From Hymenobacter aranciens (GTDB lineage: Bacteria; Bacteroidota; Bacteroidia; Cytophagales; Hymenobacteraceae): a stretch of 64,000 nucleotides of DNA. The notes under the pieces were generated by a model that was given only the letters and a program-made list of their open reading frames with translations, made no database searches and was not told the DNA's origin. Of this stretch, positions 41,579 through 50,015 are shown piece by piece (the stretch's first letter is position 1; each line of letters begins with the position of its first letter). The position numbers were made by a program, and so were the translations under genes. The stretch spans positions 248,001 to 312,000 of the forward strand of contig NZ_JAUQSY010000007.1 of NCBI RefSeq assembly GCF_030580865.1. The letters are read 5' to 3'.

Positions 41579-42568
41579 ATGCGTCTCGTCAAGCATCCCG
41601 TCCTCTGCAATTACTACGTCACCTACCGCTGCAATGCGAAGTGCGCGTTTTGCGACATCTGGGAGAAGCCCTCGCCCTACGTGACGCTGGAGCAGGTGGA
41701 AGCCAACCTGCGCGACCTGAAAAAGCTAGGCGTGTCAGTCATCGACTTCACCGGCGGCGAGCCGCTGCTGCACCGGCAATTGCCTGACTTCGTGCGCCTG
41801 GCCCGCAAAATGGGCTTCATCACCACCGTCACGACCAACGGCCTGCTCTACCCCAAAAACGCCGAAAAGCTGCGTGGCCAGGTCGACATGCTGCACTTTT
41901 CGCTCGACAGCATCGACCGCGAAACGCACGACCGGGGCCGGGGCGTGGCTTGCTACGATTTTGTGATGGAAAGCATCCGTGTGGCGCTGGAGCTGGGCGA
42001 GCGGCCGGACATTCTGTTCACCGTTTTTCGCCATAACCTGCGGGAGCTGGAGCAAGTGTACCAGGAAATCACGCAGCCTAATGGCCTGGTGCTGATTATC
42101 AACCCGGCTTTTGAGTACAACGGCGTTGAAACCGGTGAGCAGCTGAGCGAAGACGAACTGGATTTTCTCTCGGCCTTCGGCAAGCGCAAGGGCGTGTACC
42201 TCAACGAGGCCTTCATCCAGCTGCGTCGCGATGGTGGCAACCACGTAGCCAAGCCCGTGTGCCGGGCCGCCAGCACCACGCTGGTCATCTCACCCTACAA
42301 CGAACTGGTGCTGCCCTGTTATCACCTCGGCGAGCAGAAATTTCCCATCGAAGGCCAGCTATTCGACTTATACCAATCAGCTGAAGTGCAGGGCCTGGCT
42401 GCGCTGGAGGGTCGTCTGCCGGCCTGCGAGGGCTGCACCATCAACTGCTACATGCAGCCCAGCTTCGCGGTCGAAACCAGCAAATATTTCTGGCAGGCCC
42501 TGCCCAGCACCCTGAAATATAACTGGGAGAAAGGAACGTGGAAACGGATGTTTGCAATGAGCAATTGA
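41579..42568 (+). CDS. Radical SAM protein with C-terminal cysteine cluster
   Basis: A 329-residue enzyme. ATG 41579 is preferred because TACCTTTA, a -7 box, ends four bases before it. An earlier ATG at 41552 lies inside a repeat element. The radical SAM Cys18-X3-Cys22-X2-Cys25 motif is at CNAKCAFC, followed by TGGEPLL and the VTTNG strand. A SPASM/twitch-like set of cysteines follows (CRAAS, CYHLG, CEGCTINC), suggesting auxiliary FeS clusters. Related proteins modify peptides or lipids. The target is unknown and no precursor peptide is adjacent. Confidence 0.85.
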   Translation: MRLVKHPVLCNYYVTYRCNAKCAFCDIWEKPSPYVTLEQVEANLRDLKKLGVSVIDFTGGEPLLHRQLPDFVRLARKMGFITTVTTNGLLYPKNAEKLRGQVDMLHFSLDSIDRETHDRGRGVACYDFVMESIRVALELGERPDILFTVFRHNLRELEQVYQEITQPNGLVLIINPAFEYNGVETGEQLSEDELDFLSAFGKRKGVYLNEAFIQLRRDGGNHVAKPVCRAASTTLVISPYNELVLPCYHLGEQKFPIEGQLFDLYQSAEVQGLAALEGRLPACEGCTINCYMQPSFAVETSKYFWQALPSTLKYNWEKGTWKRMFAMSN

Positions 42569-42649
42569 CAATGAATAATCAGCAATTGCTTGCCGATAGA
42601 AACGATTCGCTACAATTGTTAATTGCTCATTATTAATTGTTAATTAAAA
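42556..42649. repeat. A/T-rich inverted repeat overlapping a gene end
   Basis: AATGAGCAATTGACAAT near 42556 is complementary to a segment around 42618-42632. The left arm includes the last codons and stop of the radical SAM gene, so the element supplies the protein C-terminus (MSN). It leads directly into the next start codon. Confidence 0.6.
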
Positions 42650-42651
42650 AA

Positions 42652-43173
42652 ATGCCCGCACTTATTCTGCCCGTTCACGGTATTCATCCTCAGATTCCGG
42701 CCGATTGTTTCGTGGCCGACAACGCCACCATCATCGGCGACGTGGTGCTGGGGCGGGGCTGCACGGTGTGGTTCACGGCCGTTATTCGGGGCGACGTCCA
42801 TAGCATCCGCATCGGCGACGAAACCAACGTGCAGGATGGGGCCGTGCTGCATTGCACCTATCAAAAGGCGCCGCTCACTATCGGCAGCCGCGTCAGCATC
42901 GGGCACCGGGCGCTGGTGCACGGCTGCACCGTGGAAGACGATGTGCTCATTGGCATGGGGGCCATCGTGATGGACCACGCCGTGGTAGGCACGGGCTGCA
43001 TCGTCGCGGCCGGGGCCGTGGTGCTGGAGAATTTCGTGTGCGAGCCGGGCTATTTGTATGCCGGGGTGCCCGCCAAAAAAATCAAGCCCGTGACGGCGGA
43101 GCAACGGGAAGGGCTGCGTAGGACAGCGGCGAATTACCAGACCTATGCCAGCTGGCTTACTCCCTTAAAGTAG
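42652..43173 (+). CDS. Gamma-class carbonic anhydrase family protein
   Basis: A 173-residue left-handed beta-helix protein from ATG 42652. Hexapeptide repeats run through residues 20-130. The metal-ligand pattern is IRGDVHSIRIGDETNVQDGAVLH, SIGHRALVHGC and IGMGAIVMDHAVVG, with three His positions in the usual places. The PGYLYAGVPAKKIKPV end is typical. It probably hydrates CO2 or is an acyltransferase relative (YrdA type). No operon partners. Confidence 0.85.
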   Translation: MPALILPVHGIHPQIPADCFVADNATIIGDVVLGRGCTVWFTAVIRGDVHSIRIGDETNVQDGAVLHCTYQKAPLTIGSRVSIGHRALVHGCTVEDDVLIGMGAIVMDHAVVGTGCIVAAGAVVLENFVCEPGYLYAGVPAKKIKPVTAEQREGLRRTAANYQTYASWLTPLK

Positions 43174-43204
43174 TTTCCGGCCACTGCCAGGCCTGCACGC
43201 ACTG

Positions 43205-43249
43205 GGCTCGCTATTGCTTATTGCGGACCACAATAAGCAATGGCGAGCC
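43205..43249. repeat. Short palindrome (19-bp arms)
   Basis: GGCTCGCTATTGCTTATTG and its complement differ at one position over a 7-nt spacer. It lies between a plus-strand gene and a converging minus-strand gene. Confidence 0.7.
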
Positions 43250-43266
43250 TCCTACTATTGCTTAGC

Positions 43267-43332
43267 ATGCCCCGTGCAAAGCAAGGATATGCCCCGTGCA
43301 AAGCAAGGATATGCCTCGTGCAAAGCAATAGG
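43267..43332. repeat. Tandem 22-bp repeat, three units
   Basis: Unit ATGCCCCGTGCAAAGCAAGGAT at 43267, 43289 and 43311, the third diverging near its end. The first two are identical. It is not coding for a credible protein and lies 25 bp from the CNNM/CorC gene end. Confidence 0.85.
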
Positions 43333-43357
43333 CTGGCAAAGGCAGGTGGTAGGTGGG

Positions 43358-44692
43358 CTACAATTCGTCGTCCAGCTCCCCGCGCGGCTCGGCGCGCTCC
43401 TCCATCGTCGTCACGCGGAGCTGCACCAGCTCCACGGCGCGGCGCGAGCGCTGCAGCACCCGGAACTCGTAAGGGTCGAGCACGGCCACATCGCCCACTT
43501 CGGGGATGCTGCCGTAGATGACGTTGAGCAGGCCACCCACGGTTTCGTAGTCTTCGCCCTCGGGCAGGGGGAAGGGGAGGTATTCGTTGGCGTCGGAGAT
43601 GGGCGTGGCGGGGTTCACGCGGTACTCGTCCTCGGCAATTTTCTCCACCACCGGCACTTCGTTGTCGTATTCGTCCTGAATTTCGCCCACCAGCTCCTCC
43701 ATAATGTCTTCGATAGTGACGATGCCCGACACGCCGCCAAACTCGTCGCTCACGATGGCCATCACGATGTGCTTGCGCTGAAACTGGCGCAGCAAACGGT
43801 TGATTTTCTTGGTTTCGGGCACGAAGAAGGGCGGGCGCATGATGCGGGCCAAATCGACGGGCTCCTGGTTGCGGATGATGGGCAGCAGGTCCTTCACGTT
43901 GAGCACGCCCACTATATTGTCGATGTTGCCTTCATACACCGGCATGCGCGAGTAGCCTTCGCTGAACACCAGCTCCAGGATTTTGTCCTGCGGGGCATTC
44001 ACGTCCAGCGCCGAAAGCTTGGTACGGGGCACCATTATCTGCTTCACCATGCGGTCGTTGAACTGAAATACGTTTTCAATCAGCTCGTGCTCCGAGTCCT
44101 GGATTTCGCCACTCTGCTTGCCCTGATCGAGCAGCAGGCGCAGCTCCTCGGCCGTGTGGACTTCGGAGCCGTGCGTCGATTTCACCCCGAACAAGCCCAG
44201 CAGGCCGTTCGACATCCAGTTGAGCAGCCAGATAGCGGGATAGGTGATGACGTAGAACACCCGCAGCGGCGCGGCCACGGCCAGTGTCGTAGCCTCCGAT
44301 TTTTGAATAGCCAGCACCTTAGGCGCCTGCTCGCCAATAACAATGTGCAGCACCGTGATAGTGGCGAAAGACGCAATTAGCGCGGTAGTATGCACCGTTT
44401 CGGGCGCGATGACCAGCCCGAACTGGTGAATAAGGGCCAGCAGAATTTCGGCCACCACGCTCTCACCAATCCAGCCCAGGCCCAGCGAGGCCAGCGTAAT
44501 GCCCAACTGAGTAGCCGATAAGTAGGCATCCAGGTTCTGCAACATGCTCTGCGTGAGCTGCGCCAGCCGGTTGCCTTCCTGCGCCCGCAGGTCGATTTGT
44601 GAGGCTCGCACCTTGACGAGGGCAAACTCAGCGGCAACAAAAAACCCGTTCAATAGAACGAGCAACAGCGTGAAAAGTATTTTTAAACCCAT
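43358..44692 (-). CDS. CNNM/CorC-family membrane protein with CBS domains
   Basis: A 444-residue protein. Residues 1-195 are the DUF21 transmembrane domain with four hydrophobic segments. Residues 215-335 are a CBS pair: MVPRTKLSALDV, then GYSRMPVYEGNIDNIVGVLNVKDLLP and VMAIVSDEFGGVSGIVTIEDIMEELVGEI. Residues 355-440 are the CorC_HlyC C-terminal domain. Such proteins are Mg/Co efflux or Mg-transport-related. Often annotated as hemolysin although no lysis is implied. Confidence 0.9.
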   Translation of the reverse strand: MGLKILFTLLLVLLNGFFVAAEFALVKVRASQIDLRAQEGNRLAQLTQSMLQNLDAYLSATQLGITLASLGLGWIGESVVAEILLALIHQFGLVIAPETVHTTALIASFATITVLHIVIGEQAPKVLAIQKSEATTLAVAAPLRVFYVITYPAIWLLNWMSNGLLGLFGVKSTHGSEVHTAEELRLLLDQGKQSGEIQDSEHELIENVFQFNDRMVKQIMVPRTKLSALDVNAPQDKILELVFSEGYSRMPVYEGNIDNIVGVLNVKDLLPIIRNQEPVDLARIMRPPFFVPETKKINRLLRQFQRKHIVMAIVSDEFGGVSGIVTIEDIMEELVGEIQDEYDNEVPVVEKIAEDEYRVNPATPISDANEYLPFPLPEGEDYETVGGLLNVIYGSIPEVGDVAVLDPYEFRVLQRSRRAVELVQLRVTTMEERAEPRGELDDEL

Positions 44693-44844
44693 GTTGGCGG
44701 CCCCGCGACACGGTCGGTCTGGTGGCCATTCTACCTCAAAAGTACGGAGTTTGCGGTGGGTAGTTGGGGTGTTGAACCTTTCGGGCGGCTATTTGTGGTA
44801 GGGACAGCGTTATTTTGTAGCTGAAAGCCGCCCAATTTCCCCTG

Positions 44845-47031
44845 ATGAATTCCTCCGTTTATAAATTTCTGGCGTTTCTGCTGCTGCTCGGCGGCCCGGT
44901 TTCAGCCCAGATATTCGTGCCCACCCACCTAAGCACCACTCTAAGTCAGCCCAAAGCGAAAGTAGGGGAGGAGTTGGACCTCATTATCAACGCCCGCATC
45001 GAAGACAAGTGGCATCTCTACGCCACCGATTTCAGCGAAGACGTGGGGCCAATACCGTTTACCCTGAAATTCACGCCGAGTGCGACGTATGCGCTGGTCG
45101 GCAAGCCCAAATCCATCAACTCGCACCACGAGCACGACGACGTATTCAACGGTGACGTGGCCTTTTGGGAAAAAACCGGGCAGATTCGCCAGCGCATCAA
45201 GGTGCTGCAGCCGGGCAGCCTCAGCATTAAGGCCGAAGCCGACTACCAGACCTGCACCGACGTGGACGGTCGCTGCGTGCCCGGCAATGAAGTGGTGACT
45301 TTTGGGCCACTCACCGTGACTGGCAGCGCCGCGCCAGCTAAGGCTACTGGTGTGGTAACGCCACCTGCCATTATAAAGACGGATGCGCCTGCCGTAGCTG
45401 CCGCCCCAACAGATTCTCCGACAGCTACTACGGCTATGGACACCGCCGGCCAACCGGCTCCAGTCGCGACGGCCACGGTAGCCCTGCCTACTACTGAGCC
45501 CGTTGCAGCTGCTTCGGCTGATGCTCCGCGCATCGCCCCCTCGGCGCCCTTGGCGCCCACTTCCGACGCGGGCAGCCTCTGGAGCTTCGGGCTGCTGGCC
45601 TTTATTTCGGGGCTGGCGGCGCTCATCACGCCCTGCGTGTTTCCGATGATTCCGATGACGGTTTCCTTTTTCACCGGCAGCAAGGACAGCCGGGGGCGCG
45701 GCATTCTCAAAGCCGTAGTGTATGGCTTGAGCATCATTGTTATCTACACCATCATTGGCGTGGTGGTGGCCCGGTTGCTGGGCGAGGAAGGCCCCAATTT
45801 CATGGCGACGCACTGGCTGCCGAACCTGCTGTTTTTTACCGTATTTGTGGTGTTCGGGCTGTCGTTCCTGGGCTTGTTTGAAATCACCCTGCCGCACCAG
45901 TTGGTAAGCAAAACCGACGAGCAGGCCGACAAGGGCGGTTGGCTGGGCATCTTCTTTATGGCCTTCACGCTGGTGCTGGTATCGTTCAGCTGCACCGGGC
46001 CGATTGTGGCCACGGTGCTGGGGCTGGCGGCCCGGGGGCAGACGCTGGCCCCGGTGGTGGGCATGCTGGGCTTTTCGCTAGCTTTTGCGCTGCCATTCAC
46101 GCTGTTTGCCATTTTTCCCTCATGGCTGAAAAGCCTGCCCCGCTCGGGCGGCTGGCTCAACACGGTGAAGGTGGTGCTGGGCTTCGTGGAGCTGATGCTG
46201 GCCCTGAAATTTTTGAGCATGGTCGATTTGGCCTACCACTGGGGCGTGCTCACCCGCGATGTGTACCTGGTGCTGTGGGTGGTGCTGTCGGCGCTGCTGG
46301 GCATGTACCTGCTGGGCAAGTTCCGCCTCTCGCACGACTCGCCGCTCGACCACCTCAGCGTGGGCCGGCTGATGCTGGCGGTGCTGGCCTTCGCCTTCAC
46401 CGTATACCTGATTCCGGGCCTGTTCGGGGCGCCGCTGCCGCTGCTGGCCGGCTACCTGCCCCCCCAGAGCAAGCACGATTTTTCGCTGGCGGCGCAGCCG
46501 GGTGGGGCGGCGCCGGCAGCCTCGGCCAGCCGCGAGGCGCCGCGCTTTGGCGAATTCCTGGAGTTGCCCCACAACCTGGAGGGCTACTTCGACCTGGAGC
46601 AGGCCAAGCGCGTGGCGCGGCTGGAAAACAAGCCGGTATTCGTGGATTTCACCGGCCACGCCTGCGTGAACTGCCGCAAGATGGAAGCGACGGTGTGGAG
46701 CGACCCGCAGGTGCTGGAGCGCCTGCGCCGCGACTACGTGGTGGTGGCCCTCTACGTGGACGACAAAACCGAACTGCCCGAAAAGGAATGGTATGTGTCG
46801 CCCCGCGACAAGCAGCAGAAAACTACCCTCGGCAAGCAAAACGCCGACCTGCAGGTGACGCGCTACGGCTTTAACGCCCAGCCTTATTACGTGTTGCTTG
46901 ACCCGAATGACACGACCGGCCAGCCGTTAACGCAGCCCGTGGCGTACGAGCCGAATGTGGCGCAGTTCAGCCAGTTTTTGCAGAGTGGGCTGACGCAGTT
47001 CAAGCAGAAGAAGGGCGTGGCAGCGCGGTAG
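44845..47031 (+). CDS. dsbD: DsbD-type thiol:disulfide interchange protein
   Basis: A 728-residue protein. It has a signal peptide (residues 1-21), an N-terminal DsbD domain to about 155 with the Cys pair in YQTCTDVDGRC, and an Ala/Pro/Thr linker (160-245). An eight-helix membrane domain follows with TPCVFPMIPMTVSFF and SCTGPIVATVLG as the redox cysteines. The C-terminal thioredoxin has FTGHACVNCRKME. It carries electrons from cytosolic thioredoxin to periplasmic acceptors. The stop codon forms the edge of the following palindromic element. Confidence 0.92.
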   Translation: MNSSVYKFLAFLLLLGGPVSAQIFVPTHLSTTLSQPKAKVGEELDLIINARIEDKWHLYATDFSEDVGPIPFTLKFTPSATYALVGKPKSINSHHEHDDVFNGDVAFWEKTGQIRQRIKVLQPGSLSIKAEADYQTCTDVDGRCVPGNEVVTFGPLTVTGSAAPAKATGVVTPPAIIKTDAPAVAAAPTDSPTATTAMDTAGQPAPVATATVALPTTEPVAAASADAPRIAPSAPLAPTSDAGSLWSFGLLAFISGLAALITPCVFPMIPMTVSFFTGSKDSRGRGILKAVVYGLSIIVIYTIIGVVVARLLGEEGPNFMATHWLPNLLFFTVFVVFGLSFLGLFEITLPHQLVSKTDEQADKGGWLGIFFMAFTLVLVSFSCTGPIVATVLGLAARGQTLAPVVGMLGFSLAFALPFTLFAIFPSWLKSLPRSGGWLNTVKVVLGFVELMLALKFLSMVDLAYHWGVLTRDVYLVLWVVLSALLGMYLLGKFRLSHDSPLDHLSVGRLMLAVLAFAFTVYLIPGLFGAPLPLLAGYLPPQSKHDFSLAAQPGGAAPAASASREAPRFGEFLELPHNLEGYFDLEQAKRVARLENKPVFVDFTGHACVNCRKMEATVWSDPQVLERLRRDYVVVALYVDDKTELPEKEWYVSPRDKQQKTTLGKQNADLQVTRYGFNAQPYYVLLDPNDTTGQPLTQPVAYEPNVAQFSQFLQSGLTQFKQKKGVAAR

Positions 47032-47101
47032 GCTAGGGCAAAAAAAGAACTGTCATGTTTCACTGCGTTCAGCATGACAGTTCTTTTTTTGCCCTAGCCT
47101 A
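47029..47101. repeat. Palindromic element (29-bp perfect arms)
   Basis: Arms 47029-47057 and 47073-47101 are perfectly complementary. The 15-nt loop contains TCACTGCGTTCAG, the core shared with 36074-36154. The arm includes the dsbD stop codon. Also a likely terminator for dsbD. Confidence 0.85.
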
Positions 47102-47118
47102 CAAAATCTAAAACAAGA

Positions 47119-47336
47119 AGAGGCAGCACCCACCCAGATGCTGCCTCTCGCTTACAATGAGGAACGCACCCACCCAGATGCGCAACTCGGTTTCCCCTCT
47201 TCTCCTCGAATCCAACTTCAGCTGTAGCGGAAGGACTTGAACCTCCACGAAGTAGTTAGCCAGCCCGAAGGCCGATTTCTCCCAAACCTTCACCCCCGAG
47301 ATAGGAGGGTGTGTCTGCCAGTTTCACCACGCTACA
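47119..47336 (-). ncRNA. Candidate structured RNA with tRNA-like 5' domain and two same-loop hairpins
   Basis: On the minus strand, 47336-47222 folds like a class II tRNA. The acceptor TGTAGCG pairs with CGCTACA. The D arm is GGTGAAACTGGCAGACAC and the T arm has loop TTCAAGT. The loop CTATCTC would give anticodon ATC, and the variable arm is about 46 nt with a nested TTCG tetraloop hairpin. This is far from a normal tRNA. Downstream are two hairpins with the identical loop TCTGGGTGGG but different stems (47162-47185 and 47119-47148). The second is followed by a T-rich stretch and may be the terminator. Confidence 0.5.
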
Positions 47337-47457
47337 ATGTCTTTTTTAATCGCAGCCGGTTGCTTTCGATTATGACAAAAGTACGGCACAGAGACGGAAA
47401 GTAAAAATAATCATGCGTCGCAGTTGAAAATTTACAATTAATTTATTTCCTCTGGTG

Positions 47458-47465
47458 TAGCTTTG
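47458..47465 (+). promoter_or_regulatory. -7 box upstream of the Lrp-family gene
   Basis: TAGCTTTG matches TAnnTTTG exactly, 28 nt before ATG 47494. No good -33 TTTG is seen at the standard spacing, suggesting activator dependence or a divergent -33. Confidence 0.5.
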
Positions 47466-47493
47466 CGGGAACTTTAAATTTTCCCCTCGAAAT

Positions 47494-47967
47494 ATGGCCC
47501 GGAATTACGAACTTGATGAAACCGACCGGAGAATTTTAAACCTGCTCATCCAGGACGCCAAAATGCCCTACACCGAGATTGCGCGCAAGGTGCATGTGTC
47601 GGGCGGCACGGTGCACGTGCGCATGGCGCGGCTGGAGGAACTGGGTATTGTGGTGGGTGCCACGCTGCGCATTGACTTTTCGAAGCTCGGCTACGGCGTG
47701 AGTGCCTTCCTGGGCATTTACCTGCTCAAGAGCTCGGTGTATGCCAGTGTGGTAGAGCAGCTGAAGCTGATTCCGGAAGTGGTGAGCATTCACTTCACTA
47801 CCGGGGCCTACGGCGTATTTGCCCGTCTGATGTGCCGCGACACGCAGCACCTGCGCGACGTGCTGCACGACCGCGTGCAACTCATCGAAGGCATCGAGCG
47901 CACCGAGACGCTGATTTCGCTGGAGGAGGTGATTAACCGCCCGATTGAGCTGAGTCAGGTTTTCTAG
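47494..47967 (+). CDS. Lrp/AsnC-family transcriptional regulator
   Basis: A 157-residue regulator of standard length. The N-terminal winged helix-turn-helix (LDETDRRILNLLIQDAKMPYTEIARKVHVSGGTVHVRMARLEE, residues 7-49) is followed by a RAM ligand-binding domain (IGVVGATLRIDF-like linker, then VVSIHFTTGAYGVFARLMCRD). These sense amino acids and control their metabolism. Being a single gene, its targets cannot be read from context. A weak 10-bp hairpin lies at 47996-48022. Confidence 0.92.
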   Translation: MARNYELDETDRRILNLLIQDAKMPYTEIARKVHVSGGTVHVRMARLEELGIVVGATLRIDFSKLGYGVSAFLGIYLLKSSVYASVVEQLKLIPEVVSIHFTTGAYGVFARLMCRDTQHLRDVLHDRVQLIEGIERTETLISLEEVINRPIELSQVF

Positions 47968-47995
47968 CGCGCGGCGGTAGAGCTTTATTCGACCC

Positions 47996-48022
47996 AGGCG
48001 CTGGCTGTGATGGCCAGCGCCT
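47996..48022 (+). terminator. Weak hairpin after the Lrp-family gene
   Basis: AGGCGCTGGC pairs perfectly with GCCAGCGCCT over a 7-nt loop. No clear T run follows. Confidence 0.5.
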
Positions 48023-48090
48023 TAGGGTGCTTATTTTCTAAATTGTGAGCGGCGGCACGCGGGGGCAAAGCTGCCACTTTGTTATTGTAT

Positions 48091-49203
48091 ATGGCCGCTA
48101 CGCTGCTCATCCAAACCGCTTTCATCGGCGACGTTATCCTGATGACGGCGCTGCTGGAATACTTGCACCAGACGGCGCCCGAAACGCCCGTGGACGTGCT
48201 GGTGCGGCGCGGCAACGAAGGGCTGCTGAAAGGCCATCCGCACGTGCGGCAGGTGCTGGTGTGGGATAAGAAAAATGGCAAGTACCGCCAGCTCTGGCAG
48301 CTGTTGGGCCAGATTCGGGCCGCGAAATACGGGCGGGTAGTGACTCTGCAGCGCTTCGCCAGCACCGGCTTTCTTACGGCTTTTTCGGGCGCACCGGAGC
48401 GGGTAGGGTTTGCGAAGAATCCTTTGAGCCGGTTTTTTACGAAGCGCGTGGCGCACCAGATTGGGGATGGCACGCATGAGGTAGAACGGAATCTACGGCT
48501 GCTTGAAGATAACAGCGCGAATAGCAAGATGGTAGGTGCTGGGCATTCGGTGCTGGGTGTTGGAGGAGGGAACGAATTGCTGTCTCCAAGCCAAAAGTCC
48601 GATACCGAGCACCGAACGTCGAATACCCAAATACCTTTTCCGCCGCGCCTCTACCCATCAGCCGCCGACGAAGCCACCGCGGCTATGTACGCCGCTGCTG
48701 GCCCCTACATCTGCCTGGCTCCGAATTCGGTGTGGTTTACCAAGCAATACCCCGAGGGAAAATGGCTGGAGCTGCTGGCCGCTTTGCCTGCCGGGCTGCG
48801 GGTGTACTTGCTGGGTGGCCCGCCCGACGTGGCTGCCTGCGAGCAGCTAGCGGCTGCCACCAGCCGGCCCGGCATGGAAAGCCTAGCGGGCAAGCTGGGT
48901 TTGCTAGCCTCGGCGGCGCTGATGCGCGGGGCGGTGATGAACTACGTGAACGACTCGGCCCCCATGCACCTGTGCTCGGCGGTGGGGGCGCCGGTGACGG
49001 CGATTTTTTGCTCCACGGTGCCGGAGTTTGGGTTTGGACCGCTGGCACCAGTGTCTTTTGTAGTGGAAACCAAGGAGGCGCTGGCCTGCCGGCCCTGCGG
49101 GCTGCACGGGCACGGGGCTTGCCCGCAGGGGCATTTTCGGTGTGCGTATAGTATTGAGGTGGCGCAGCTTACGGATGCGTTGAATCGCCCAACACGGGCT
49201 TAG
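48091..49203 (+). CDS. Glycosyltransferase family 9 (heptosyltransferase-like), with in-frame insertion
   Basis: A 370-residue GT9-type protein from ATG 48091. CACTTTG, a -7-like box, lies 9 nt upstream. N-terminal LIQTAFIGDVILMTALLEYL and the C-terminal nucleotide-sugar part (APNSVWFTKQYPEGKW, LLGGPPD, NDSAPMHLCSAVGAPVTAIF) are intact. Between them, residues about 142-185 are a low-similarity, palindrome-encoded insertion not expected in GT9. It would add heptose or a related sugar to the lipopolysaccharide core. Whether the insertion is tolerated is unknown. Confidence 0.85.
   Translation: MAATLLIQTAFIGDVILMTALLEYLHQTAPETPVDVLVRRGNEGLLKGHPHVRQVLVWDKKNGKYRQLWQLLGQIRAAKYGRVVTLQRFASTGFLTAFSGAPERVGFAKNPLSRFFTKRVAHQIGDGTHEVERNLRLLEDNSANSKMVGAGHSVLGVGGGNELLSPSQKSDTEHRTSNTQIPFPPRLYPSAADEATAAMYAAAGPYICLAPNSVWFTKQYPEGKWLELLAALPAGLRVYLLGGPPDVAACEQLAAATSRPGMESLAGKLGLLASAALMRGAVMNYVNDSAPMHLCSAVGAPVTAIFCSTVPEFGFGPLAPVSFVVETKEALACRPCGLHGHGACPQGHFRCAYSIEVAQLTDALNRPTRA
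48530..48650. repeat. Imperfect palindromic element inside the GT9 gene
   Basis: A GGGCATTCGGTGCTGGGTGTTGG-like arm and an imperfectly complementary arm near 48600-48635 sit in the reading frame without introducing a stop. This resembles palindromic elements that persist inside genes of other bacteria. Confidence 0.5.
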
Positions 49204-49254
49204 TCGTAGCGGACACTTTTAGGGCTGAGCAACTGAAATCACTTGTTCGTTCCT

Positions 49255-49812
49255 TACACCGTGAGGCGCTGCGTCTGCGCGTTGCTGCGCACCACGTACA
49301 CCGGCCGCCAGCCCGGCGAGCCAGGGAAAATAGGCGGTGCCGGCGGCATCAGCGGTGACGCTGGCCACGGGCCTAGGGCGTCGCACTCTACGCTGGCGTT
49401 GGATTCAGGCCGGCTACGGTCACGCTGGTGCGGGTAGGGTTTGAGATGAGGGTTGCGGAAGTTGTAGGGCGTGGGGCTGGCCTTCATTTCGCCAATCCGC
49501 TCAAACGCTTTGCCATCCCCACTGCACCTCGGAACGGGCGCTGTGCTGCTCGCTGGCGATGGTCCACTGCAAACGGGCCGCGTTGCCTTCGGCCGCTGCG
49601 GTGAAGCTCAGCAGCCCGACCGGTAGCGGTGCGCTGGTGCCGGTGAGGTAGAACTCCGAGAAGTAGTTGGCCACGGTAGCCTCCGCCGCAGCCCCAGCCA
49701 GCACCACGAAGGTGAAGCCGGTGTCGGTATTGCTGCTGTTACTGGCCAGGGGCCCATTGGCGCCGTTCACGCTGAAGGCCACTAGGCCCGCCAGGGCGGT
49801 GTCATTTGGCAT
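49255..49812 (-). pseudogene. Decayed T9SS-sorted protein C-terminus
   Basis: From 49812 down, the frame encodes a beta-rich segment ending in [36 protein letters not shown], the common linker before type IX secretion sorting domains. The frame then shifts, and further fragments in different frames read [45 protein letters not shown] and YVVRSNAQTQRLTV before a stop at 49255. That is a type A T9SS sorting domain broken by at least three frameshifts. The gene N-terminus has been lost, so it is inactive. Confidence 0.75.
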
Positions 49813-49955
49813 TGTTCGGCCTTTTTGCCGACGGTGAAAAGCGAGACCTAACCATCAATTTTGCTTAGCTTGCCCATCAGTTCAACTAAGTTGAAAGTAA
49901 AAGTTTGAGTGTATCTGTTTGTTTTGCAAATTAATTTGTATAACCGCATGCAGGT

Positions 49956-49986
49956 TTTGATTTCGCAGTCAGCTACTTTACTTTTG
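49956..49986 (+). promoter_or_regulatory. sucA promoter
   Basis: TTTG at 49956-49959, 19 nt, then TACTTTTG at 49979-49986, a full match to the Bacteroidota -33/-7 consensus. The start codon lies 29 nt downstream. Confidence 0.75.
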
Positions 49987-50015
49987 CGCTGTTCTAACCA
50001 CAGAAACCCACCCTC

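Noticed and set aside
43214..44380. Plus-strand frame of 388 residues over the CNNM/CorC gene
   Set aside because: Antisense shadow, His-rich with no structure. The minus strand has clear CBS and DUF21 domains.
47222..47336. Ordinary tRNA-Leu or tRNA-Ser call
   Set aside because: Acceptor and T arm fit, but the anticodon loop reads ATC, which is an Asp-type anticodon. The variable arm is about three times too long and position 37 is T. Reported as an RNA candidate instead.
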